A DNA stretch of 64,000 nucleotides from Trichoplax sp. H2 (Eukaryota > Placozoa > Uniplacotomia > Trichoplacea), in NCBI GenBank assembly GCA_003344405.1, contig NOWV01000047.1:421840-485839 (forward strand), written 5' to 3'. Below are positions 38,159-49,153 of this stretch, one piece after another. How positions within the stretch are numbered: the first letter of the stretch is position 1; every line of letters starts with the position of its first letter. The position numbers were made by a program, and so were the translations under genes. A model generated the notes under the pieces. That model saw only the letters and a list, made by a program, of their open reading frames with translations. It was not told the DNA's origin and made no database searches.

Positions 38159-40551
38159 TTAATCTGATTCATCACTCCAAATTTCTTTTTCATCCGAACT
38201 ATCATTTCCATCAAACTGATTCATTTTCGTCATGCTATACATTAAGTCATCGTCCAAAACAGTCCACCTATTTTTTGAGCTTGGTATGTCACTTTTAGTA
38301 GCATTAGCAGAAGGATCTTCTGCAGAACCACTTTCATGTTTATTTGCTGGTTCCTTAAGCATATCAAGAAATTCGCCTTTGGATAACGAAGATCGAACTG
38401 AAAAAGAAATTAAAAAGGATCTACAATGTAGTTGGACATTGCTACGGATACAGAAATCAATTGTATTAATATCACTTTCTCCATAACTTACCTTTATCCT
38501 TCTTCGATTCCAAAGAGCCTGTGCTTGCCAGATTTTTCTCTATTATCTTTTGCTGTTTCCGTACTGCATTAAACAATTGCACGACTGCACATGCCATGGA
38601 CATCGGCATAATTAAATTTAAATTATTAGTTCAGCATAGCGGTAGCCCGTATAAATAAAATGCACAAACAGTATGAAAAAAAGTACTAGCAATACGTATA
38701 CGAATATACAGCATATACAGTACAATAACATCAAACAATTGATTGCAGTAAATTCTTAGCCAACCTCCTTTAGTTGCAATTTTCATAAGAGATCTTTCAT
38801 GTACGGGAGATGCATCTGCTGGAAGCTCATGCCCTAATAATTCAGCATTCTTCTTCTGAATTTTTCTCTGCAACATTAGACAAATTCAATAATATCATTA
38901 AATGTCGAGAAATTCAATAATGAGTTGCAAATTTATTGGATACAGCAATACATATTCAATTATACTTATAGGTTCAAAATTGCAAGTGAATTTACACTAT
39001 AGGAGAGGTAAAGTATGATTTCCTACCATCTTGGAAGCAGTGATTTCGTTTCTTTCAAGTTCTTTCATTTTCCTCTTCTTAACGGAAGAATATTTTGCCA
39101 AGATTGGAGTCTAGTAAATAATACACCATACCGAAAATTATGTCCTAGTTCCTTCACTGAACATATTTAGAATTGAGTTAATAGTATAAAATTGGTTATT
39201 CAACTACAGTATATAAGATTAGACAGCCGAACCTTTCTCAGGTCTAAAATATAACTGTCATTCGATAATACAATCTATGAATCGACAAGCATAATTGGTG
39301 TGTACAGTACAGACCTTTCCAGCAGGAATTTTTTGAAGTAAAATTTTCGCCATAGCGTCAGCCAACCCTAAAGTTTAATAATTAACGCTTAGTTCTAGTT
39401 TAGTACAAATCACGAGATAGTGATCAGCAATAAAGTTAAAACACCGTACTATTAATTCACTACACAGTCTATATACAATTGATATTGAAATGCACTATGA
39501 TTTGTACATAGGATTATCAATCAACAAAACAGCGGTCTGGATGAAACTTTCAACCTATCCTTGGATAATTATGAATTTAACAGTCTATAATTTTAGACCT
39601 GACTCTAGTCTCTATACCATTGATAATGGATGCACTATGATTTGTACAGAGAATTATCAATCAACAAAATAGGGGTCTGGATGAAACTTTCAACCTATCC
39701 ATGATAATTATGAATTTAACATTATGCCGATCTTTCGTAAAGTACCGTTGTACAATACTCGTCAATAGTAAATCAATCATGTTTGAAAACATTATAGTGA
39801 AGTCAGCCAAGCAACGTAAACTTTATTTACACAATTCTAACATTGGTTGTATTATACAGCATTGTACAGCTTACAGGCTCGTATAGCCAGCAATGTGGCA
39901 TAGTACCAATTCATGCCCAGCCATTGATGCAATGAATCGAGCACTAAGATTTCAAAACTGCAGGATTCTACAACATCTATTGGTTTGAGTATATAGTAAC
40001 GCTGATGTATTGAAGTAAAGTCCTAGCTGGCATCCAATTGAAAGACGTTCATAAAGATACCTTGGTGCATTATTTCCAATTCAAATTATTACCATTATTG
40101 TCATCATGCTAGATCGAGTGAGTAGAGCTGACTACATGAACTTGATTGAGCGGTCTCTCGTGCAGTTAATGCCAACAATAACGTCGTCTGCATGTGATAG
40201 TAGTGTAACTAGTAAAGTGGAATGTACCTTAACATGCATGCATGCTTTCTTTCATTTCCAGCAGTTCTAATTTACTTGTATTGGTGAACATTATCAATTG
40301 GTTAAAATAGTATGAAAGACGAGAACTTCCAACATGGAGCTTGGAAGATGTCTATTTCATGGCACACCCTCGTACAGTAGGAATACAGTATTGAAGGCTG
40401 CGTTTGAATGAACACTGCTGTACTCTATGCAACACATTATAAACTGTCTACTGTCGTGATCGATCAGGACATCATTCCTGTCATGAAGTTGATTCAAAAT
40501 GCTTTTGCTTGAAGGCACATGAGACCTACCTGCGCTGCCTAAGTTCTCCAT
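38159..40551 (-). CDS. RRP15: RRP15-like ribosome biogenesis protein
   Basis: On the minus strand, exons 39367-39315, 39110-39027, 38867-38765, 38584-38492 and 38397-38159 join in phase. A candidate first exon 40551-40530 (MENLGSA plus one base) fits the phase and supplies the conserved Gly before LADAMAKIL, giving 197 residues. Family signatures in order: LADAMAKILLQKIPAGK, a Lys/Glu-rich helix, SLMKIATKG joined across an intron to VVQLFNAVRKQQK (nearly the human RRP15 sequence), LSKGEFLDMLK, and near the end NRWTVLDDDLM, then an acidic DESD terminus. RRP15 is a nucleolar factor for pre-60S assembly and rRNA processing. The protein is shorter than human RRP15 because the acidic N-terminal region is missing or lies in an unrecognised exon. 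The donor after 38765 is a weak GTTGGC. The intron before the first exon contains a 140-bp tandem duplication. Confidence 0.92.
39490..39720. repeat. 140-bp direct tandem duplication
   Basis: The word TGCACTATGATTTGTACA occurs at 39491 and again at 39631 (one base short of full identity at its end). Similarity continues through ATTATCAATCAACAAAA and ATGAAACTTTCAACC to ATTATGAATTTAACA. It lies in the candidate first intron of RRP15. The few differences point to a fairly recent event. Confidence 0.85.
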
Positions 40552-40896
40552 CGTTGCACATCAACAATGAATCACTGCACTCCAACTATATCCACGTCTA
40601 TCTATCTGCTTCTGGATCTTTCAATTTGCAGTCAATCAATTTTTCACAGCTTGTGCAGTTCTACAACGATGAAAAAGTCCGACTTTTTGCTGATTTTGAA
40701 TGATAGAATAGTGTATAATGTCGCGTTTGGAATAGAACAGTACAGCGTACTACCGAGTGCAGTCGATGTCTTATAGTGTGCCAAGGGTTTTGTTGGTACT
40801 TTATATACAGTACATTCATTTACTTACTCTTACATGAAACACAGCATGGTGCTACAGACATCCATTAGCACATGTCTGTTGTTGTCGATGATTGGT

Positions 40897-41304
40897 CCCC
40901 ATTTACACCAATACTAACACTGTATTGAGACTTTCCGATCTCGTCTATCGCTTCTTCTAGTACACTGTAATCCATGAGGATGCGTTATTATGACACATCG
41001 ACATCAGTATCACAGCTAATCATCGCCATGGACTACTACATCTACTTGCTATCGCCCAAGATTTTTGAATTCTTCTATCGCCATTTTGCATTTATGATGG
41101 TTCCCATTTACACCAATACTACACTGTATTGAGACTGTCCGATCTCGTCTATCGCTTCTTCTAGTACACTGTAATCCATGAGGACGCGTTATTATGACAC
41201 ATCGACATCAGTATCACAGCTAATCATAGCCATGGACTACTATATCTACTTGCTATCGCCCATGATTTTTGAACTCTTCTATCGCCATTTTGCATTCATG
41301 ATGA
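40897..41304. repeat. 205-bp tandem duplication
   Basis: Copies at 40897-41100 and 41103-41304 share CCCATTTACACCAATACTA and then about 200 bp with roughly ten differences. Both copies keep the same short ORF (MR-x-RYYDTSTSVSQLIIAMDY...). Confidence 0.9.
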
Positions 41305-41460
41305 CCTTATCCGGTCATAGTAGTATGACTAGTGTCCCGACTTGTAGTCATAGCAACCAATCGGATTTCTGATGAGCAAGTTGAGCACCATGCCGGCTGA
41401 TCATGTCCACTATTATTCGTTCATGCTATTTTTACCGTCTCCGTCGGAGCCTTCTGGGCC

Positions 41461-43690
41461 ACCGTCCACTATTGTACAGTGTACAGCACAGTAAAGTAGA
41501 GTAGAGACCCTTGGAGAATCTCTACACTACCTAGGGCAATTAGTGTGGACAAAATGACGACAAACGAATAGTGTGGGTTCCTAATTTAGTGTTACCCACA
41601 TTCAATATGGTATTACCCAAAATGTGCTAACGACCCAAACTAAATAGGATAATACCAAAAATGTGCTAACTACCCACACTAATTAGTGTGGCCCATTTGC
41701 CGTGGCCAGTGTAGTGAGCACACCTGTAAAGTGTAGTACAATGGGATTCTAAACGCATGTGCATTGTGTATTGTGCTACAGTATACAGTGCTGTATTACA
41801 GTACTATATACTGTGCAGTGTGCACTGTACACCATTACAAACCCAATTGTCACCCCCTGAGAGGATGTACTGTACAGTACCGTACCGTCTGTACGTACTG
41901 TATTGTGTATTGTGCTACAGTATACCCTGAGAGTACAGTATGTATACTGTGCAGTGTGCACTGTACAGTACTGTACCTGTCTGTACGTACTTACCGTCTG
42001 TACGTACTGTACCACAAAAGACAAAAAAAGAAAAAATAATGACCGCTCTGTTTTGTGCCGTATCATACTGTATCTCATACTACGGTTCAGGTTTGATTGA
42101 TGTCAAAGCGGTTCAGGTTCTTCTATAGATCGCAACGGTCTGAACCGAACCCAACCGTTCTCAGGTCTACGGCATTATCTTTGTGCCGTATCATACTGCA
42201 CAGTGTACAGTGTACAGTACATAGCGGTCCAAGAAAGAAGCCAAAAGGCCTTTCACAACTGTCCGGCCTACAGTACTCTCTACAGTACAGTACTGTACTA
42301 TACACATGGTCGAGAAAGGGGCACAGTACTCGTACTGTACCAGGTGTGCTGATGAAAGGACTACAGCAATGTACTGTACGTCAATGCGCTTTTTTTCGAT
42401 TTCATTTTTCATTTAACTTGCTCTTGCAAGTTGCTCCAATTTTTTCTTCTAGGCGGTCAGTTTCGAAATCTACCGCTATTCTTTCAATTTCAAGGTGGTC
42501 AGTGATACAGTCAGCCACTGCGATATTCGTATTGGATACCAGCCTAATCGATTGATCACTCTAGGTAAGAAATGCTTGATATCACACTACAGTTTATAAA
42601 TTGGATAGTTCTGTTTGATTCACTACTTGATTCGTTTGCACTATCCATTCTTACTGACTGTCAGCAATAAAATGCTCCATTATGGATGCTACGGTGCGGT
42701 TTCTTTTCACTCTACTCTACCTATAGTGTGTAATACAGCATACTGTAGTAGAGCATCCATACATTATTTCACGACGTGCTTGGACAAATCATAATTTTAT
42801 TGGATTGCCAAGTCACAATATCATCAACGTTCAATAATGACAACTAATTGAATAGAGTTAGCTTGCCCTATTAACTCCATCACAGCCGTCTATGCGACAT
42901 CATGTACTACCATCATTTCAAAAGACACATCAAGTCGGCGCTCAGAAAATCATACCAAATACTGATCCAAATTGTACGATAGAAGACGCACATTTGTATA
43001 GTACAGTACAGTACTGTACTTTTTGCAGGCATACTGACTCTCTCTTTGATTTCATGGGTCGATTTCTACCACAAATTATATTCTCATTGCTCTCATTTCT
43101 TTCTTTGTGGCATTACTGTACGGCTAGGGTAACAGTTGACCCTTGATAAGCATGCAGTACAGTGTCCTTTGACTGTATAGGACATGATTGCTTGGTAGAG
43201 ACTACTTGAACATCATTGAACTAGACTTTTTAATAGCGGAATTGGTTAAAAAATGAAATTGAATGATGGAACATCCTTGATTGATACCTTGCTAGAAAAA
43301 GATTTTTTTGACAATGGGATTGTATAGCGCTGATCGACTGTATTGTACACTGTACAGTACTACGGATGTCTCAATGAGTCCATTTTTTTAACAGTGTCGG
43401 ATAGTATGCGATACGGTACGGTACAGTACTGGACTGACTGAAGAAAACTATGGGGAAAAAAAAAATGGATGCTACTTTGGATACTGCGTAACTGCACTAA
43501 CAGTGATGGAGTTTTCCTGCATTCATTTCAGTGTAGCGCATCATGCTCATCCCTTTTAATTTCTTACCATTTGAAACATTTCTATGGTGTCAAGTAAATG
43601 CATAACTAGTGAAATACTCGTAGAAACTGGTAAAACGTAATTACAGATTAAAAGTCCGCCAGTTTTTTTCGTTGGTATGTACTGTACAGT
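41461..43690. repeat. Field of GTACTGTACAGTAC-type palindromes
   Basis: Perfect 14-bp palindromes occur at 41867-41880 (GTACTGTACAGTAC), 42285-42298 and 43006-43019 (GTACAGTACTGTAC). Many partial copies of TGTACAGTAC and ACTGTACTG lie near 41461, 41781, 42194, 42322, 43155, 43342, 43412 and 43678. Part of the field (41765-42200) is itself in imperfect tandem units of about 130-137 bp. Confidence 0.8.
41674..41691. repeat. 18-bp perfect palindrome
   Basis: CCACACTAATTAGTGTGG is its own reverse complement. A half-site (AATTAGTGTGG) recurs near 41538-41548, and AATGTGCTAAC occurs twice shortly before the palindrome. It could be the end of a small inverted-repeat element or a dimeric binding site. 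Confidence 0.55.
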
Positions 43691-43893
43691 ATTATCCTTT
43701 GTATGGGCCATTTTTTTAGGGGGGGGATTGGGAAGGTGATACTTTCAACTGATCATCGCCACTAATTGTAATGAATAAGAATGATTCTGATTTGCTTGTG
43801 TGTTGATATCCAGTCATTGGGCTGCTACAACATTGGTTGCTGATATACTATTTCATTAATATGCTATTATGTTTTCATTGCTTTCAATCGTAG

Positions 43894-46800
43894 CCATCAC
43901 AATCGACCAGAATTGCCTCATCAAGGTAGTTCTTGACTTAATTTTTGCTAGCGAAAGTGGAACGTCGTAGAAACCCTAATCTCCATCTCAGTGCAAGAAA
44001 GGAGGGCTCACCCGAGCTGCAGCCGCAAGGCGCAGCTCAAGGTAATACATCACGCGTTGCTCCGTTTCCTATTAGCAACCATGGATGGGTACCTCCAAGC
44101 ACTAGAGGTCGTCGAGTGGAACAACCCGTGCTCGATGTAAATTTGATACGCAGACGCATTCAGGGGTATAGCCTTATTTCAATTTGCTTTTAAAGATTAA
44201 TTAGTTATTTACTATGTTAAACGCAAAATAATAATATTCACCTTCCAACTTATGATTCCGATAGTATTCTGAATAAGCTTACCCCCGACAATTTCGATCG
44301 ACTGGCCAACCAATTAGTTCATGTCGGGATTAAGAATAAAGAGATTTTAAGTATCGTCATCAAGCTTGTAAGTCGCATCGTCGCAATCTGACTTGTGTTA
44401 CTGTTTCTCTCGATATATTATATTGATTTGAAATAGATCTTTGATTTAATTATGATAATAATATTGTATTTTAGATCTATGATAAAGCAACATCAGAAAC
44501 TAAATATTGCTCCCTGTATGCAAGGCTATGTGGCAGATTATCAGAAGATGCACCGAAATTCGACGAGAAGTCCGATTCCAATGTAAAACTGTTGCGTTGC
44601 TTATTTGACCTTTGATCGTGACGTACTGTAGATCTAATTTATAAACGTTATTCCATAGTCATTCCGCAAGCTTCTTCTACATATCTGCGAGAATGAATTC
44701 CATAGCAGAACGAAAGCCAGTTCTGGTCAGTATAACTATCTAACCAGTCGTTGTTATATTGATTGCATTTGAAACCATTCACTTACAACAATATCTTTCA
44801 TTGGTATAGCCTTTGACAGTATGGCAGGCGACTTGACAGCGGAAGAAGAAGAGGCCAGAACGCTTGCTAAGAGGCGTGTACTGGGTAACATCAAATTTAT
44901 CGGTAATTGTATAGATTGCATCAATTAAAGCATAAAATATTTAAAAGATGCTGCTGTTGACATCACTATTTACAATATTTACTTACATCAACAGGTGAAC
45001 TTGGGAAGTTAAAGATTTTAGATAATAAGATTCTCTATGATTGTATTAAAATGGTAAAATCAGCAATTTGGATAAAAACGTCTTTATATTATTTTCCAAA
45101 GCTAACACTTGTGTTTAACGTTGTAGTTGGTTGTGAAGGGAAAGCCAGACCTAGTTGAATTAAGTGAACAGTTGGAATGTTTATGCGAATTAATGAAAAC
45201 TTGTGGGCGACAAATTGACACAGATAAAGCTTCGGTGTGTGTCATTCATTACAAGTCTTTAGGCTTTCTAGTAACACCAAGATACTAAATTCATTTTTTA
45301 TTCACAGGATTGGATGGATGACTGCTTCAAATACATGGAGAAAAAAATGAAAAATAAAAAGTTACCACCCAGAACAAGATTTATGCTGCAAAATATTATT
45401 GAAGTTAGACAGAACAAGGTACTTAAGAGTGCATAATGTTTATGGGATTATTGGCCATTAATTCCTAATTCTAATAATTGCTTTCAATTGTAGTGGATTC
45501 CCCGTAAATGTATGACAGAAAATGGCCCCAAAAGTATCAGTGAAATTAGACAAGAAGCAGGAATGAGAGTATGACTATTGTTTATACGAGTAGATGTATT
45601 TTGTGTTTGATAGCGACAAGTAGTCTTTTATTCCATGATCGTGTAGTTAACGTAATCGACAAGAACAGATCACGTAGTAATAGAAGCAAAGTATTTGTAG
45701 CGCTATTAATAATCCTATTTTAAAAGATTTCAATTTAGCTTCACGATAACGTATTACTATATTCGTATACAAAATTTAACAGCCATCTAGGATACTCCAA
45801 AAGGGCCTACACGATGGTCGAGAAAGTAGGCCACAGCCTGACATTTTTAGTCAGAGAAGGACGGATTTTGATCCATATTTCCATATGCATGAGATATATT
45901 TCCGTCGTGATCCCGGTCATGGAAATCATGATATTAGTAACATGATGCAAAATCCAAGATTTCATCCATCTGTTGGTACGGTGTTGATATTGATGTAATG
46001 AAACCGTGCTTTAATTACTCATTCAAGTCTTCAAATTTTATGCTTTTAGTCGCAGAAAATTTTTATATGGACCCATCCTATCCTGGAGGATTCCCACCGT
46101 TTAACAATCCTATGGCTAATCACAATCACAATGCTTTCATGAATGCTCAAAAGCAGAATCAACTACACCGTCCACCACAACCTCAAAGTATGTTAATTAC
46201 AATTAGTTTAAAACTATTACCCTTACTTCTTACATGATTTGACGACTTTTTGCGGTATTGTATCTGAAAATTTTTTTATTATATTACAAAACCAATCTTG
46301 ACAGTTACTCTTGTTTCCGCAGATGATATTCGCCCTTCGAAACCTCTCCAGAAAGAATTCCGTCTTGAGAATGACGCTAACGTATGTACAGGCAGTATTT
46401 CGGTGTATCTATACATGAAACAACGTTCGATATATTGGTTGCATTCTTACGAATAAATATTTATGTTTATAGATTAGCCTACGTCCTTCAGATAATTCTA
46501 TGTTGGTGTCACTGGCATCATCGCAGAAAAATCAACGCAAAACCGCTACACAACCAAATAAAGTGGTAACATATAAGGAAAATTATATGATTACTCACTT
46601 CTAGTTCACAAACTATTTATTTAGTCTTTCCTCGATAATTTTGAAATTGATTTCTACTCGTTTCTATGCATAACTGATAGGGGCCGCTGATTAGTTTAAG
46701 TAAATTGAATTTGACCCCAGAGAAGCCTCGATCCAAAAAAAGTGGCAAATCAGCAGTATTAAGCAGAGAGGACTATCGCAACAAAGTGGTAATTAACAAA

Positions 46801-49153
46801 GATTCTGTCGCTTTATGGCCTATTTCCTTGTGTAGCTACAATTTTTTTATGTATTTGTGGTATAGGAATCATGTCTAAATGATGAAGCGCTCAACACAGA
46901 AGCAAATCTTACCGAGGCGCTAAAAGATTTTCACATAGCGCAGTGAGTTATCTATTGATTGATAATTGAATATTTTAGATGCAATTGATACAACTAAGAA
47001 AATTTTACACTGCATGTGACATTAGATACATCGATTTGTTAATATCCTGTATTCTCGAGTATGGTCGAGATAAAGACGGTAAATATACTTCATTGTTATA
47101 CTGGTTACCTATGTTTATGATATTTGTTGGATACTATAACAATTATCTCAAATTTTTTGCATAGTGGCTGAGCGTAAGCGACTTATGCAATTAGTCGTTC
47201 ATTTATCTAATGAAGGCTTAATTTCCAAAGAAGATTTCTTCAAAGTAATAGTTTAGCATAAGAATTACGCTGTGTACTTTAAGTACTCCAATTTGCTAAC
47301 ATGTAATTTATGAATGATAGGCAATTAAACAATATTTACAAAATATTCAAAAGAATGATGACGAAGCAAATACAGTCAAGGATAGCGCAGCTGACTATAT
47401 TGGAGAACTTATGTTTTTAGTAAGTTTTCTAACTTGATATTTTATGCGATTTAACGAAGAATTGTTGTTGTATCTATATTAATGTTATTTTTCCCGGCTT
47501 GTAGAAGTGGCTTGGAACATCTGAGAGCTTAAAACAAATCGCTGAAATCACTCATGTTTCGTTTGTTATCGCCATTTTCAAATGGTTGGAGCGCCGAGTG
47601 AACAAGGTACATGTATATTTGATCATTTTGATCTTGCATGGTTAATTACTTACAATGATTTTACTATTTGCAGGATTACGTGGTGGAAATCTATGAAGAC
47701 TCTAAAATTGACCTCCTATTGCTGATACCCGGTTTGTAATTATCATATTTAGAGGGGGATGAAAATAATATCTTAGATATTTAATGTTATACTAATATAT
47801 GCAGATCCAGATAATCGAACTATGGATCATCTAATGGAGCTGTTACAAGAAAAGGTAATACAGGCAAAAATTTTTTTGTTAGATTGTATCAATATTGATC
47901 ATCCTGACTTATATTAATTTTGGTTGTACTTGCATTGTAGGATCTCGGATATTTGTATCCTTTGCAAAAAGTAGAGATGGAACTTCTCCAAAAGATCCGA
48001 GAAGATCCGAATTCAACTGTTGTCTTTAGGTGGATCAAGGTACGATCACATTACTAAACTGCATCATGTAGCTTTAAAGTTTAATTCAGGAGGGAAAACT
48101 TGTTCCCAAATGCGGGTTCTACGTGATTGTAAACAGAATTATAATATTTAGAAAGTTCGAAATGGTATTGTCTTTACTTTGTAAAATTAAAATATCTTTA
48201 ATTTAAATTTTACCTCAGGACGCTATTTTATTTTTAACTGAATGCGTTTTTTACTACAGCAAACCGTTGACCCTAGTCTCTACACAAGTGATGATTTCGT
48301 GCTCGGTTTATCAACGTGGTAAAACATCATATCAATCTTTATTCAGTAACCTTCAATTAGCGATTAACTAAATTGGGCCATGCTTGCTTACATTGTTTTT
48401 TAGCATATTGAAATACGTAACTGAAAACAGCACCTTGCCGAAAAATTATGATAAATCTGTTCAACCAGAGAAACCTTTGGTAGAGAAAGAGAAGGAACTT
48501 ATGCAAGGACTTAAGGTAGTATGATTGTAATGGAACATTTTATGACTTGAATACGGAAAGTATTCAAGTGTATTATGTTTTACGAAAACTTGATGCTTAA
48601 ATTGTTTCATCTGTCTCAATGTATTTTAGGGCTTATTGCATCAATTTGTACATGACAAGATCAATTTGCAGGTTGGATAAATAAATTGTAATATACGGAA
48701 GGAGCGAGCACAGTAATGATATACATAAAATATTATCTTATTTTAGATGATTGTCATCTATGCTCTGCAAGTATTTTGTTACTCGCGTACATTCCCAAAA
48801 GGTAAGCTAAAGTCTAAATTGACTGATGGATGTATTTAATGTAATACTTACACAATAGCTGTTGATCACAGTTATGTAATATACGTACTTCTATTAGATC
48901 TTATGCAGAGGATGTTCAACATTCTATATGAGGAAGAATTATGCGAGGAAGAAGCCTTTCTGAAATGGAAAGAAGACCTTAACGATAAGTACCCTGGCAA
49001 AGGAGAGGCTCTATTTAAAGTAAGTACTGGATGAAAATTATGTACAGAATGAAAATATTTTTGTAAGCAAAATTCTCTTTACGATAGGTAAATCAATGGT
49101 TGACATGGCTAGAGACTGCCGAGTCAGAAGATAGCGCATCGGATTCCGATTGA
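43894..49153 (+). CDS. EIF4G2: Eukaryotic translation initiation factor 4 gamma 2 (DAP5/NAT1/p97)
   Basis: Exons: 43894-43925, 43952-44165, 44265-44367, 44475-44582, 44659-44725, 44810-44902, 44995-45053, 45127-45234, 45308-45418, 45494-45568, 45783-45975, 46050-46187, 46323-46381, 46473-46565, 46681-46788, 46866-46942, 46999-47078, 47165-47244, 47321-47419, 47505-47606, 47674-47731, 47805-47854, 47941-48039, 48260-48318, 48404-48515, 48630-48671, 48747-48801, 48898-49019, 49088-49153. All junctions keep frame, giving about 887 codons (human protein 907). MIF4G (44265-45568) contains ILNKLTPDNFDRL, YCSLYARLCGRLSEDAP and LGNIKFIGELGKLKIL; a Pro/Asn/His-rich linker contains ISLRPSDNS; MA3 spans 46681-47419; the W2/eIF5C domain ends VNQWLTWLETAESED with an acidic tail. 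The family drives cap-independent or alternative initiation: it binds eIF4A and eIF3 but lacks the eIF4E- and PABP-binding N-terminus, as here. No in-frame ATG precedes MIF4G; a GTG at 43957 in AAAGTGG is a likely start, otherwise a first exon is missing. Introns are mostly 60-130 bp. Confidence 0.95.

Larger units (their letters stand above)
40552..43893. other. Repeat-rich divergent spacer between RRP15 and EIF4G2
   Basis: This 3.3 kb is less AT-rich than the rest of the window. It holds a 205-bp tandem duplication (40897-41304), a TNATTAG-type palindrome (41674-41691), imperfect ~130-137-bp repeats (41.76-42.2 kb) and many copies of GTAC-centred palindromes (41.46-43.69 kb). The ORFs here are by-products of this repetitive sequence. 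Both promoters and any first exon of EIF4G2 must lie here. Confidence 0.6.

Noticed and set aside
41764-42555. Overlapping Cys/Tyr/Val-rich ORFs on both strands
   Set aside because: They are translations of the TGTACAGTAC repeat field. Equivalent ORFs appear on both strands, which is expected of palindromic repeats and not of genes.
42097-42555. Could the 152-codon ORF be the first exon of EIF4G2?
   Set aside because: It ends in a stop, its donor-like GTAAGA at 42565 has no matching in-frame exon before 43894, and its sequence is largely repeat-derived.
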